From assembly GCA_902612605.1 (NCBI GenBank), contig CACMDY010000001.1, positions 248,001-312,000 on the forward strand: DNA of 64,000 nucleotides, written 5' to 3'. Each line of letters starts with the position of its first letter. Within the stretch, counting starts at the first letter, position 1. The notes beneath the pieces were generated by a model. It was not told the origin of the DNA and ran no database searches. It was given only the letters and a program-made list of their open reading frames with translations. This DNA is from an uncultured Pelagibacteraceae bacterium. GTDB taxonomy: Bacteria > Pseudomonadota > Alphaproteobacteria > Pelagibacterales > Pelagibacteraceae. The translations under genes and the position numbers were made by a program. Below are positions 17,681 through 26,690 of the stretch, piece by piece.

Positions 17681-19306
17681 ATGCATTTAAAAAATTCTTT
17701 AATTTTAATAAATGAATTTTTTAACTACACTAAAAATCAGATAAGAAATTTATACTTAAAATCAAGGTTTTATAATAATAAAATTTCAAAAATTGAGATA
17801 AGCAACATTTCCTATAGACCAAGTCTAAGTATTTTAAGCTGCTTGGTTAAATATGATAAAAAAAAAATTAAAATTGATGAATTAGATAAAGATAATATTT
17901 GGGAAAGTGAATTATTAAGTACTAATAGCCTCAATAAACTAAATAATTTTTATTGGTTATTTAGTATTGATTTAAAATCTTCCCCAAGTATTACACAATC
18001 AATAATTATTAAATGGATTGAAAAAAATCAAAGTTATAATTCATTAACATGGCAAACAGATATTTTATCTAAGAGAATAATATCTTGGATTGCAAACTCT
18101 AAATTATCTTATGATGAAAGTGATGCTAAATATAAAAATAAATTTAATTTTTCTGTAAATAAACAGATTAATCATTTAATAAATGAAATAAGCAAATCTC
18201 GATCTGTTAATGATAAATTATTAGGCTGTATAGCAATAATAATTACAGGATTATCATACGCAAATGAAAAATTTTTAAATTATGGATTAGAATTACTTAG
18301 AAAAATTATTATTAATTCTTTTGATGATGAGTATTTTCCAAAAACGAGAAGTATCAGACAATTAAATTTTTATTTAAAATATTTTGTTCTTGTTAGAGAA
18401 TTATTAAAGGAGTCTTTTAATGATATACCTGAGTATCTTGATGAAATAATTTACTATCTAGGAAAATCTTATTCTGTTTTTTCTAAGATTGAACAAAGTT
18501 TACTATTCAATGGGAATCATCAAAATGATTTAAAGGAATTTAATAAATATCTTTCGCTTTATAAATATAAGTTTGAAAATTCAAATAATGAAGTAGGAGG
18601 ATATGCCATTTTAAAAAACAAAAATTGTATTCTTGCAATGGATGTTGGAAATTCTCCCCAAAAAACTTTTTCACATAACTATCAAAGTGGAGCTCTTTCA
18701 TTTGAATTCTTCTACAAAGATAAAAAACTTATTTCAAATTCTGGCTACTTTCAGGATTATAAGAATAAATTAAATCTAATTTCAAAATCTACTGCTGCTC
18801 ACTCAGTACTTATAATTGATAATCATTCAAGTTGTTCATTTAGAAACAATGGAAACTATAAAACATTAGAAAACGGTTTGAAAATTAGTGATAAAAATAT
18901 TGTTAATGAAAAAAACTATTGGTTAATCAAAGCATCTCATAATGGCTTTTTAAAAAAATTTGGAATTTTATATGAAAGATCTTTAGAATATTTCGTTGAA
19001 AAAAATAAATTGATAGGAACAGATAAAATAATTTCAAAAAACAAGTTAGAAACAAAAAAATATGATATCAGATTTCATATGGAACCAGGTGTTAAATTAA
19101 CAAAAACTCTAGATAACAAAACTATACTAATTGAAATTGAAAATTCTGGATGGAAATTTTCAACTAACTGTGAGATTATAAATATTGAAACAGGTATATA
19201 TTTCGGTAATAAAAATGTAACAACTGAAAACCAAAATATATGTCTGTCAGGCAAAATAAAAGATATAAGTCAGGAAATTAAATGGGCATTCGAGAAAATA
19301 CAATAA
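17681..19306 (+). CDS. Heparinase II/III-family protein
   Basis: The 541-aa protein has an N-terminal alpha-helical toroid-like region (including W-Q-T-D-I-L-S-K-R and W-I-A-N-S) and a C-terminal beta-sandwich with G-G-Y-A-I-L, the A-M-D-V-G region, H-N-Y-Q-S-G-A-L-S-F-E-F and T-A-A-H-S-V-L-I-I-D. This matches the heparinase II/III-like polysaccharide-lyase family members that conservatively lie between rpe (or rsmB) and purH in alphaproteobacteria. No signal peptide is visible. The polysaccharide substrate is unknown, and a role in cell-surface glycan turnover is a guess. It overlaps purH by 25 nt. Confidence 0.82.
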   Translation: MHLKNSLILINEFFNYTKNQIRNLYLKSRFYNNKISKIEISNISYRPSLSILSCLVKYDKKKIKIDELDKDNIWESELLSTNSLNKLNNFYWLFSIDLKSSPSITQSIIIKWIEKNQSYNSLTWQTDILSKRIISWIANSKLSYDESDAKYKNKFNFSVNKQINHLINEISKSRSVNDKLLGCIAIIITGLSYANEKFLNYGLELLRKIIINSFDDEYFPKTRSIRQLNFYLKYFVLVRELLKESFNDIPEYLDEIIYYLGKSYSVFSKIEQSLLFNGNHQNDLKEFNKYLSLYKYKFENSNNEVGGYAILKNKNCILAMDVGNSPQKTFSHNYQSGALSFEFFYKDKKLISNSGYFQDYKNKLNLISKSTAAHSVLIIDNHSSCSFRNNGNYKTLENGLKISDKNIVNEKNYWLIKASHNGFLKKFGILYERSLEYFVEKNKLIGTDKIISKNKLETKKYDIRFHMEPGVKLTKTLDNKTILIEIENSGWKFSTNCEIINIETGIYFGNKNVTTENQNICLSGKIKDISQEIKWAFEKIQ

Positions 19307-20841
19307 AAATTAAGACTGCTCTAATTTCATTGTCAGATAAATCCAATTTAAGGCCATTATTAAACTTACTAAAAAAATATAAAATCAAAATAATAAGCTC
19401 GGGTGGCACATACAAAAAAATTAAAAGTATGGGTTTTAAATGCTTAGAAGTATCTAAATTTACAAATTCAAAAGAACTACTAGATGGAAGAGTAAAAACA
19501 TTGCATCCAAAAATTCATTCTGGGATTTTGAATGTTAGGCAGAATAAAAAACATCAAAAAGAAATGAAAATTAACAATTATGAAAATATAGATCTAGTTA
19601 TTATAAACTTTTATCCATTTGAAAAAGTATTATTGAGTAATTTTAGTCACAAAAATATAATTGAAAATATAGATATTGGAGGACCAACAATGGTTAGAGC
19701 AGCTGCAAAAAATTATAATGATGTAGTTATCCTAAGTAACACAAAACAGTATGAAGATTTAACTATTGAATTAAATAAAAATAAAGGTTCAACGAATTTA
19801 AAATTTAGAGAAAAATTGGCTGAAGAAGCATTTATGGAAACAGCATATTATGAATCAAAAATTTTTAATTATTTCAATCAGAAGTCCAAAAACCTCTTCC
19901 CAATTAAGAATGTTTTTTCTGGAAAATTAGTTGAGAAGACAAGATATGGGGAAAACCCTCATCAAAAAGGAGCAATATATTCACAAAATAATAAGCAGGA
20001 AATTATTCAAATCAGTGGAAAACAACTCAGTTACAACAACTATAACGATATTTATTCTGCCCTAAGTATATCTAAAACTTTACCAAAAAATAAGGGTGTA
20101 ACAATAATTAAGCATGCTAATCCTTGTGGAGTTTCCATTAATCCAAATAAAGTCAAATCATTTAAAGAGGCTTTAGAAAGTGACCCAATTAGTGCCTATG
20201 GTGGTATTGTATCATGTAACTTTAAATTAAATATTAGTTTAGCTAAAGAGATTAATAATATATTTTTTGAAGTAATAGTTGCAAATGGATTTGACGAAAA
20301 ATCAGTTAAACTTTTAAAGAAGAAAAAAAACCTAAGGCTGATTGATTCTAGTAAAGTAGAAAAAGATTTTAAATTTAATTTTATGAATAAATTTAATTCT
20401 ATTTTAGCTCAAGATCCAGATAATCAACATTTTTCTAAGAAAGATTTTAAAATTGTATCAAAATTAAAACCTACGAATAAAACTTTAAACAAACTTATTT
20501 TTGCATTTAATATATGCAGAAGTGTAAAATCGAATGCAATAGTCATTACAAGAAATTACAAGACAATAGGCATAGGTTCTGGTCAACCAAGTAGGTTAGA
20601 TAGCTGCAAAATAGCAATTGATAAAATGAAAAAGTTTCAGAAAATAAGTGATAGTGATGAAATCTTAGCAGCATCTGATGCATTTTTCCCGTTTGTGGAT
20701 GGTATAGAAAAATTGGTACAAGCAGGTATTTCGGCAGTCATTCAACCGTCGGGTTCAAAAAATGATAAAGAAATTATTAAATTTGCTAACCAAACAAATA
20801 CTATTTTAGTATTTTCCAAAACAAGACACTTTAATCACTAA
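19282..20841 (+). CDS. purH: AICAR formyltransferase / IMP cyclohydrolase
   Basis: PurH performs the last two steps of IMP synthesis, using 10-formyl-THF that FolD can supply. The 519-aa protein has the N-terminal MGS-like domain (S-S-G-G-T, L-D-G-R-V-K-T-L-H-P-K-I-H), then the transformylase domain with R-Y-G-E-N-P-H-Q, the K-H-A-N-P-C-G motif and S-D-A-F-F-P-F. Length is normal. The first ATG lies within the upstream heparinase-like gene, so the two are translationally coupled. Confidence 0.96.
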   Translation: MGIRENTIKIKTALISLSDKSNLRPLLNLLKKYKIKIISSGGTYKKIKSMGFKCLEVSKFTNSKELLDGRVKTLHPKIHSGILNVRQNKKHQKEMKINNYENIDLVIINFYPFEKVLLSNFSHKNIIENIDIGGPTMVRAAAKNYNDVVILSNTKQYEDLTIELNKNKGSTNLKFREKLAEEAFMETAYYESKIFNYFNQKSKNLFPIKNVFSGKLVEKTRYGENPHQKGAIYSQNNKQEIIQISGKQLSYNNYNDIYSALSISKTLPKNKGVTIIKHANPCGVSINPNKVKSFKEALESDPISAYGGIVSCNFKLNISLAKEINNIFFEVIVANGFDEKSVKLLKKKKNLRLIDSSKVEKDFKFNFMNKFNSILAQDPDNQHFSKKDFKIVSKLKPTNKTLNKLIFAFNICRSVKSNAIVITRNYKTIGIGSGQPSRLDSCKIAIDKMKKFQKISDSDEILAASDAFFPFVDGIEKLVQAGISAVIQPSGSKNDKEIIKFANQTNTILVFSKTRHFNH

Positions 20842-21180
20842 TCAATTTATCTTATCTATTTTAGCAGCTAAAATAAAATCACTCTCAGCAAGACCTTTAA
20901 TTGCATGAGTAAATATTTTAATTCTTGCATATCCCCATCCAAACCACAGATCAGGGTGATGTCCCTCTGTTTCAGCAATTTCTCCAACTTTATTGACAAA
21001 TTCTTGACTTTGTAAAAAATCGTCAAATTTAAAATTTTTTATTAAATGAAATCCATCGATTTTATCCTCTATAACTTCCCATCCATCAACTTGTTTTAAA
21101 TATTTATGAATTTCTTCTGTGTTAAATGGCGGGATGTTACCTTCGCACGGGATACATTTTTTACTTGCTAAATCACTCAT
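20842..21180 (-). CDS. Pterin-4a-carbinolamine dehydratase-like protein
   Basis: The 112-aa protein carries the family signature E-G-H-H-P-D-L-W with a downstream Y-A-R-I-K-I-F-T-H, giving the catalytic His trio. The enzyme recycles 4a-hydroxytetrahydrobiopterin after aromatic amino-acid hydroxylation. No phenylalanine hydroxylase is nearby, and some family members have other pterin-related roles, so the physiological substrate is uncertain. A short Cys pair near the N-terminus (K-C-I-P-C) is extra to the core fold. It is convergent with purH with no gap and lies just downstream of a tRNA gene on the same strand. Confidence 0.88.
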   Translation of the reverse strand: MSDLASKKCIPCEGNIPPFNTEEIHKYLKQVDGWEVIEDKIDGFHLIKNFKFDDFLQSQEFVNKVGEIAETEGHHPDLWFGWGYARIKIFTHAIKGLAESDFILAAKIDKIN

Positions 21181-21196
21181 AATATAATTCCTATAA

Positions 21197-21271
21197 TGGA
21201 GCGGGCAATGGGACTTGAACCCACGACCTTCTCGTTGGCAACGAGACGCTCTACCACTGAGCTATGCCCGC
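21197..21271 (-). tRNA. tRNA-Gly (anticodon GCC)
   Basis: On the minus strand the sequence begins GCGGGCA, has the D-stem A-G-C-T-C-A-G-T-G-G-T segment, a 5-bp anticodon stem around the loop TTGCCAA (anticodon bases at 21237-21239), the T-loop G-G-T-T-C-A-A-G-T, and closes with TGCCCGC, discriminator T and an encoded CCA. All stems pair. It decodes GGC and GGU glycine codons. It lies between the pterin dehydratase and a LON-domain gene, with the short flanking gaps holding no other visible gene. Confidence 0.97.
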
Positions 21272-21394
21272 TTATTCTTACAAATCAAAACTAAAAGTTT
21301 TTTTTGAATTTATCAAGTTATTAAATAATTAAATGCGACTATCGAAACCTTTCTGTCCAGTTGTAACTTTAGAAAGAATAATTATAATCAAACT

Positions 21395-22036
21395 ATGAAA
21401 CTTGATGAATTACCAAAAACTATACCTATTTTTCCTCTATCAAATTTTATAATGTTTCCTGGCACAACTGTACCACTGAACATTTTTGAGCCTAGATATT
21501 TACAAATGGTAAATGATAGTATGAAAAAGCATAGAATGATTGGAATGATACAGCCAAAAAAAACAGGGTCTTTGAAAAAACCTGATTTGTACGAAATAGG
21601 ATGTATTGGAAAAATCACAAGTTTCAATGAAACAGAGGACGGTCGAATACTTATCATATTAAACGGGATTTGTAGATACAAAATTAACTCAGAATTAAAT
21701 ACAGATAAAATGTACCGTGAGTGCAATGTTCAATATGATTATTTTTCAAAAGATATAATGAAAAAAAGTAACGAAGTTAACTTTTCAGACTTAAGCTTAA
21801 TTATGAAGAACATGAGAACATTTTTCAAAAAACAAGGGTATATTGTAAACTTAAAAGACTTAGAAAAGAAAGATCTTAGCCAAACTCTTAATGATTTATC
21901 AATGGCATCGCCCTTCTCATTAGAAGAAAAACAAATATTATTAGAAAGTCTTGATATAAATGTAAGAAAAGAGAAAATGGAACAAATTTTAAATAATTAT
22001 ATTAAAGACGAATTTGAAAATACTACTCTTCAATAA
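21395..22036 (+). CDS. LON N-terminal (substrate-binding) domain protein
   Basis: The 213-aa protein consists of a single LON N-terminal domain, without the ATPase or protease parts of Lon. Motifs are I-P-I-F-P-L-S-N-F at the start, P-L-N-I-F-E-P-R-Y, M-I-G-M-I-Q-P and the Y-E-I-G-C-I-G-K-I strand. Such stand-alone proteins are common in alphaproteobacteria and may bind misfolded or specific proteins, but their role is not established. It is convergent with the downstream hydroxylase gene with a 1-nt gap. Confidence 0.87.
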   Translation: MKLDELPKTIPIFPLSNFIMFPGTTVPLNIFEPRYLQMVNDSMKKHRMIGMIQPKKTGSLKKPDLYEIGCIGKITSFNETEDGRILIILNGICRYKINSELNTDKMYRECNVQYDYFSKDIMKKSNEVNFSDLSLIMKNMRTFFKKQGYIVNLKDLEKKDLSQTLNDLSMASPFSLEEKQILLESLDINVRKEKMEQILNNYIKDEFENTTLQ

Positions 22037-22037
22037 T

Positions 22038-23120
22038 TTATAAGTTTAATCCTTTATCCGATAAAATATTAGAATACTTTTTAAAAATAGAATTTTTATT
22101 TAAAATGCTAAAAACTGGTTTTGAAATTGAATTATTAAAATTGCTATCTAATCTAAAAAATTCATAAATACCATCAATTGCTTTTCCATAAAGATAGTTA
22201 AGATGTTTAGTAGAACTCTGGAAATCTTCAGCAACAGAGATATCTATTGGAAGGCCTAGAGATATTCTATGATTTACTATTTTTGACATTATTTTAATAT
22301 CCCTAATTGTCATGTTAAATCCTTGCCCGGCAAGAGGGTGTATACGATGAATTAAATCACCGAAAGCCAGGATATTATTATAAGTGTAATTTCTAAGCAT
22401 TTCAAAGCTCAGAGTAAAATTTTCAATTTTATTAATTTTAGTAAATGCATAAAAAGAATTATATTTTTTAAATATATCGAGGATTTTCTCATCATCTATT
22501 TTCACTCCCTTATAAGAAAAGACTATTGAAGTTTTAGTATTAGATAATGGCAGAAATGCTAAAGGTCCAAATTTTGTAAAAACTTGAATGGCAGTATTAT
22601 TATCTTTGCGAGGATGATTTATTAGAAATGTATACGCTCTACTTCTGTAATTTTTTTTTATTTTATTTGTAAAAAATTTATTTGAAATAAAATTTTTATT
22701 TTCACTATTAATAACTAAATCATATTTTTTTATTTTATTTAAGATAAGTGAACTTGAAGTATCTGAATAATTTAATTTTATAAATTTTGATTTTCTTATT
22801 TTTTTAAAAAAAATTTCATTTAATTTTGAGTAGGATGCTAAATTAAAGACCTCTTTATTTTTTTTATTAAAGTTAATTATCTCTTTAGATTGTGAACCTT
22901 CTGTAAAAATTTTGATTTCCTTACTTTTCCAAGATGTAATATTCGATTTTGCTATAAATTTTAAATAATCAAAATTTTCGCTTGATAATGCTACTGTTCT
23001 ATCTGTTTTAATGTTTTGAAATTTTTTATTTAAGTATATGTCAACATTGAGTTTTTTTTCATTAAAAACGCTAGCAAGAATCAAATTTGTTAAATTTTGG
23101 CCTATAAGACAAATTTTCAT
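22038..23120 (-). CDS. FAD-dependent hydroxylase, UbiH/COQ6 family (divergent)
   Basis: The 360-aa protein has the C-terminal FAD motif F-G-D-L-I-H-R-I-H-P-L-A-G-Q-G-F-N-M, typical of the UbiH/UbiF/VisC/COQ6 monooxygenases that hydroxylate the ubiquinone ring. The T-D-R-T-V-A-L-S region matches the family Arg/Ser segment. The N-terminal dinucleotide motif, normally G-x-G-x-x-G, reads I-G-Q-N-L-T-N-L, so two glycines are replaced. Insertions rich in Lys/Asn are typical of this genome. Ubiquinone biosynthesis is the likely role; which ring position is not clear. It is divergent from ftsK with a 61-bp gap. Confidence 0.82.
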   Translation of the reverse strand: MKICLIGQNLTNLILASVFNEKKLNVDIYLNKKFQNIKTDRTVALSSENFDYLKFIAKSNITSWKSKEIKIFTEGSQSKEIINFNKKNKEVFNLASYSKLNEIFFKKIRKSKFIKLNYSDTSSSLILNKIKKYDLVINSENKNFISNKFFTNKIKKNYRSRAYTFLINHPRKDNNTAIQVFTKFGPLAFLPLSNTKTSIVFSYKGVKIDDEKILDIFKKYNSFYAFTKINKIENFTLSFEMLRNYTYNNILAFGDLIHRIHPLAGQGFNMTIRDIKIMSKIVNHRISLGLPIDISVAEDFQSSTKHLNYLYGKAIDGIYEFFRLDSNFNNSISKPVFSILNKNSIFKKYSNILSDKGLNL

Positions 23121-23181
23121 AACAAAATAATTTTAACAATAAAAATTAAATGATACAAAGTGACAAAAGCAGTTTTGATTC

Positions 23182-25260
23182 ATGATATTTAAAAATTATA
23201 TCAATAAAATAGGCGATTTTATTATAAAGAGATTGGCCGAACTAGTTGGTATTTTTTTGGTAGTTATCTCTATATTGCTTTTTATATCTTTAATTAGCTA
23301 TTCTCCAGAGGATCCAAATTTCATATTTCCAGAAAATCAAGAGATAAAAAATTTGCTTGGATTTAGGGGGAGCTTCATTGCAGATATATTTTTTCAATCA
23401 ATTGGTATAATTTCACTTTTAATTCCTTTTTCTCTACTATTTACTGGGGTAACAATAACAATTAACAAAAAGTTTATTATTATTATAGAAAATATTTTTT
23501 TTATAATTCTTTACATTATTGTTGCATCATTTTTCTTTAGTATTTTCCATAAGGAAACCTATTGGTTAATAATAAATGGGAACAACGGTTTTGTTGGTGA
23601 TTTAATGTCAGAAACTGTAATTGCAGATTTTTTGAAAATTAATCAAACAGTAAGTTACTATTTATTAATATTTTTTATTTTATTATTTTTTTTGCTAAGC
23701 AGTAATTTTAAAATTACTCATATTATAAGTTTTTTTACTATGATAAAAAAATTGTTTTCATCCAAAAAAGATAATTTAATTACTCAAGAAAATATTTTTA
23801 AAGAAAATACTACAATTGAAAGATCTAAGGAACCACCCGTTCAAGAAGATTTGTTTTCTAATAAAAAATCAATTTTAAGTGAAGTAAAAATTAAATTACC
23901 TTTAATTGATTTTTTAAAAAAACCAGAAAAAGGCTCTAATAAAAAAGATGATATTAAGATAGATGCAGAAGGTTTAGAAAAAATACTTCTTGATTTTGGT
24001 GTTGAAGGAAAAATAAAAAAAATTAGTCATGGACCCGTTGTTTCTCTCAATGAATTTGAGCCTGCGGCTGGAGTTAAAGTTTCCAAAATAATAAATTTAG
24101 CAGAAGATATAGCTAGAAATACAAGTTCAGAGTCTGCAAGAATAGCCACAATACCTGGTAGTAATACTGTGGGCATTGAATTACCAAAAATTTTAAGAGA
24201 AAACGTTTTCTTGCGAGAAATTATTTCAGATAAAAATTTTAAAAGAAAAGATATTAAATTACCTATTGCTCTTGGTAAAAGTATATCTGGTGAACCAATA
24301 ACAAGCGATTTAAGTTCAATGCCTCATTTATTAATAGCAGGGACTACTGGTTCAGGGAAATCAGTATGTATTAATACAATTATCCTATCACTTATTTACA
24401 AACATACACCTGACGTCTGTAAATTTATTTTGATCGATCCAAAAATGCTAGAACTTTCGACCTATGAAGGGATACCACATTTATTATGTCCTGTTATTAC
24501 TGAAGCAAAAAAAGCAGCATCTGTTTTGGGTTGGGTAGTTAAAGAAATGGAAAGTAGATACAGGTTAATGACAAAAGTGGGTGTGAGGAACATTGATGGA
24601 TATAACGAGAAGCATAAAGTTAAGATGCCTTATATTGTTGTAATAGTTGATGAAATGTCAGATCTCATGTTGGTAGCTGGTAAAGAAATTGAAAACTATA
24701 TTCAAAAATTATCACAAATGGCTAGAGCGGCTGGAATTCATATAATAATGGCCACACAAAGGCCGAGCGTAGACGTAATAACTGGAACAATAAAAGCTAA
24801 TTTTCCTACTCGTATTTCATTCCAAGTAACCTCTAAAATTGATAGTAGAACAATTTTAGGTGAGCAAGGAGCTGAGCAACTTTTGGGCAAAGGGGACATG
24901 TTATATATGTCTTCTGCAAATAGAATTACCAGAATACATGCACCTTATGTATCTGAAATAGAGATCGATAAAGTAAATAACTTTCTGAGAAATCAAGCAG
25001 AGCCAGATTATGTTGATGAAATTTTGAATTTTGCTGACGAAAAAGAGATTGGCGAAAAAAATAAGGATAATTCTGATACCGATGAATTGTATAGCGAAGC
25101 ATTGAAAATAATTAAATCAGAAAGAAAGGCATCTACTTCATTTTTGCAAAGAAAATTACAAATTGGATACAATAGAGCTGCAAGAATTATTGATCAAATG
25201 GAAGCTAATGGTGAAGTTAGTAAAGCAAATCATGTTGGTAAAAGAGAAGTATTAAAATAG
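23182..25260 (+). CDS. ftsK: DNA translocase FtsK
   Basis: FtsK pumps chromosome ends through the closing septum. The 692-aa protein has an N-terminal membrane domain with about four helices (residues 20-175), a short linker, then the motor domain with Walker A A-G-T-T-G-S-G-K-S and Walker B V-I-V-D-E-M-S-D-L-M, A-T-Q-R-P-S-V-D-V-I-T-G-T-I-K-A-N-F-P, and a C-terminal gamma winged helix (S-T-S-F-L-Q-R-K-L-Q-I-G-Y-N-R-A-A-R). The gamma domain reads KOPS-like orienting sequences. The linker is short compared with E. coli. Its stop shares a base with the GTG start of lolA. Confidence 0.95.
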   Translation: MIFKNYINKIGDFIIKRLAELVGIFLVVISILLFISLISYSPEDPNFIFPENQEIKNLLGFRGSFIADIFFQSIGIISLLIPFSLLFTGVTITINKKFIIIIENIFFIILYIIVASFFFSIFHKETYWLIINGNNGFVGDLMSETVIADFLKINQTVSYYLLIFFILLFFLLSSNFKITHIISFFTMIKKLFSSKKDNLITQENIFKENTTIERSKEPPVQEDLFSNKKSILSEVKIKLPLIDFLKKPEKGSNKKDDIKIDAEGLEKILLDFGVEGKIKKISHGPVVSLNEFEPAAGVKVSKIINLAEDIARNTSSESARIATIPGSNTVGIELPKILRENVFLREIISDKNFKRKDIKLPIALGKSISGEPITSDLSSMPHLLIAGTTGSGKSVCINTIILSLIYKHTPDVCKFILIDPKMLELSTYEGIPHLLCPVITEAKKAASVLGWVVKEMESRYRLMTKVGVRNIDGYNEKHKVKMPYIVVIVDEMSDLMLVAGKEIENYIQKLSQMARAAGIHIIMATQRPSVDVITGTIKANFPTRISFQVTSKIDSRTILGEQGAEQLLGKGDMLYMSSANRITRIHAPYVSEIEIDKVNNFLRNQAEPDYVDEILNFADEKEIGEKNKDNSDTDELYSEALKIIKSERKASTSFLQRKLQIGYNRAARIIDQMEANGEVSKANHVGKREVLK

Positions 25261-25814
25261 TGAGATATATAATTTTTATTTTAATATTTTTTTATCCAAT
25301 TAATATTTTTGCATCTTCAAAGGAGCTGATAAAAAATAAATTAAATGAGACTGATAATATATCTTTTAAATTCATACAAAAGATTGGAAAAAAAACTGAG
25401 AAAGGCGATTGTATAATTTTCTACCCAAAAAAAATTTTATGTAAGTATGATGATATTTATAATAAAATTTTAGTCTCTAACGGAAGATCACTCGTGATAA
25501 ATAGTAAAAAAATTAATAATTATTTAAGATACAAACTTAAAGATACTCCTCTTAATTTAATCTTAGATAAAAAATTTCTATTAGATAAACTAGATCAAGT
25601 TGAAACAATTGAAGAGAACGACGAAACGTTCTCTTTTAAAATTGTACATAACAATAATTTATTAAATATTTTTTTTGATAAAACTAGTTATGAAATTAAA
25701 GGTTGGACTACAACCGACATTTATCTTAATAAAGTTGAAACCAAGTTATCTAATGTGGAAACAAATATAATGATTGATGAAAGAATATTTAGAGTTCAAA
25801 ATTATATTAACTAA
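25260..25814 (+). CDS. lolA: Outer-membrane lipoprotein carrier LolA
   Basis: LolA ferries lipoproteins through the periplasm from LolCDE to the outer membrane. The GTG at 25260 (overlapping the ftsK stop) gives a 184-aa protein with a signal peptide ending near I-F-A-S. The mature part has the I-S-F-K-F-I-Q-K strand, a G-D-C-I-I-F-Y-P-K-K-I-L-C-K-Y segment and the V-S-N-G-R-S-L-V-I hairpin seen in alphaproteobacterial LolA. The ftsK-lolA order is conserved, which supports a divergent sequence. It converges with a GNAT gene, overlapping by 8 nt. Confidence 0.87.
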   Translation: MRYIIFILIFFYPINIFASSKELIKNKLNETDNISFKFIQKIGKKTEKGDCIIFYPKKILCKYDDIYNKILVSNGRSLVINSKKINNYLRYKLKDTPLNLILDKKFLLDKLDQVETIEENDETFSFKIVHNNNLLNIFFDKTSYEIKGWTTTDIYLNKVETKLSNVETNIMIDERIFRVQNYIN

Positions 25815-26319
25815 TATCCAAATTAATAGTTTCAGATTTAAAAATTTTCATCCCTCGTCCTAGATAGTTTTTTAAGGCATGTTTGTGATCTAAAGAGCAA
25901 GTATGCAACCAAACTTTTTTTGTATTTTTTCTAAACCCTAACTTCAAAGCCTCAGATAAAAGATAACCACCGTATTTCTTACCTATAAATTGATCAAGGA
26001 TACCAAAATAAGCCACTTCACATTTTCTTGTCTCTGGATGAAATAATAGTTCGAAAAAGCCTATTAAATCCTCATTTTCTGTAAGGATGTAAGTCTCTAA
26101 ATTTGAATTGTTAGTATAATCCATCCATTTAGTGTCATTCCAAACTAATCTATCGATCCAACGGTAACTTTTACCAATCTGCTTGTAAAAAAACTTATTG
26201 ATTTGAAAATCTGGTGGATTTTTTTTTTCTACTTTGCAATTACTTTTGGGTTTTTTTGATAAATTGATTTCATCAATTGAATTAATTTCTAAGTATTTTC
26301 TATCTACTTTAGTGATCAC
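25807..26319 (-). CDS. GNAT-family N-acetyltransferase
   Basis: The 170-aa protein shows the GNAT core: a strand E-V-A-Y-F-G-I-L followed by the acetyl-CoA loop Q-F-I-G-K-K-Y-G-G-Y-L-L, and the C-terminal strand V-W-L-H-T-C-S-L-D-H-K-H-A-L-K-N-Y with the F-K-S-E segment. The aminoacyl or small-molecule acceptor is unknown. It overlaps the upstream HIT gene by 4 nt, so the two are cotranslated. Confidence 0.85.
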   Translation of the reverse strand: MITKVDRKYLEINSIDEINLSKKPKSNCKVEKKNPPDFQINKFFYKQIGKSYRWIDRLVWNDTKWMDYTNNSNLETYILTENEDLIGFFELLFHPETRKCEVAYFGILDQFIGKKYGGYLLSEALKLGFRKNTKKVWLHTCSLDHKHALKNYLGRGMKIFKSETINLDIS

Positions 26320-26681
26320 GAGACCATTTTTCCGACCTTTTCACCACCAAATAAATGGAAATGAAGATGTGGAACTTCTTGGCCACCATAATCACTTATA
26401 TTAGCGAGAGCTCTATAACCTTGCCCATCTATAGAAGAAATACCTAATTTTTTTGCAACTGTAGTAATACCTTTCATTAAACCAATAATTTCTTCATTTG
26501 AGGCGTTGGTATTAAAATCATCCAAATCTATATGCTTTCCTTTGGGTATTACTAAAGCATGAATTTTTTTTTGTGGATTAATATCATAAAAAGATAATAC
26601 AAAATCATCTTCGTATATTTTGTTACAAGGAATTTCACCTCTAAGTATTTTAGCGAATATATTATTATCATCATATTTCAT
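26316..26681 (-). CDS. HIT-family purine nucleoside phosphoramidase-like protein
   Basis: This 121-aa HinT-like protein contains the histidine triad H-L-H-F-H-L-F-G near the C-terminus, F-A-K-I-L-R-G-E-I-P-C near the N-terminus and the H-A-L-V-I-P-K-G segment. HinT proteins hydrolyse AMP-lysine and related phosphoramidates, including adenylates released from aminoacyl-tRNA synthetases. Length is typical. It sits between the pilin-like gene (9 nt upstream) and the GNAT gene (4-nt overlap). Confidence 0.94.
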   Translation of the reverse strand: MKYDDNNIFAKILRGEIPCNKIYEDDFVLSFYDINPQKKIHALVIPKGKHIDLDDFNTNASNEEIIGLMKGITTVAKKLGISSIDGQGYRALANISDYGGQEVPHLHFHLFGGEKVGKMVS

Positions 26682-26690
26682 AAATTTTAT

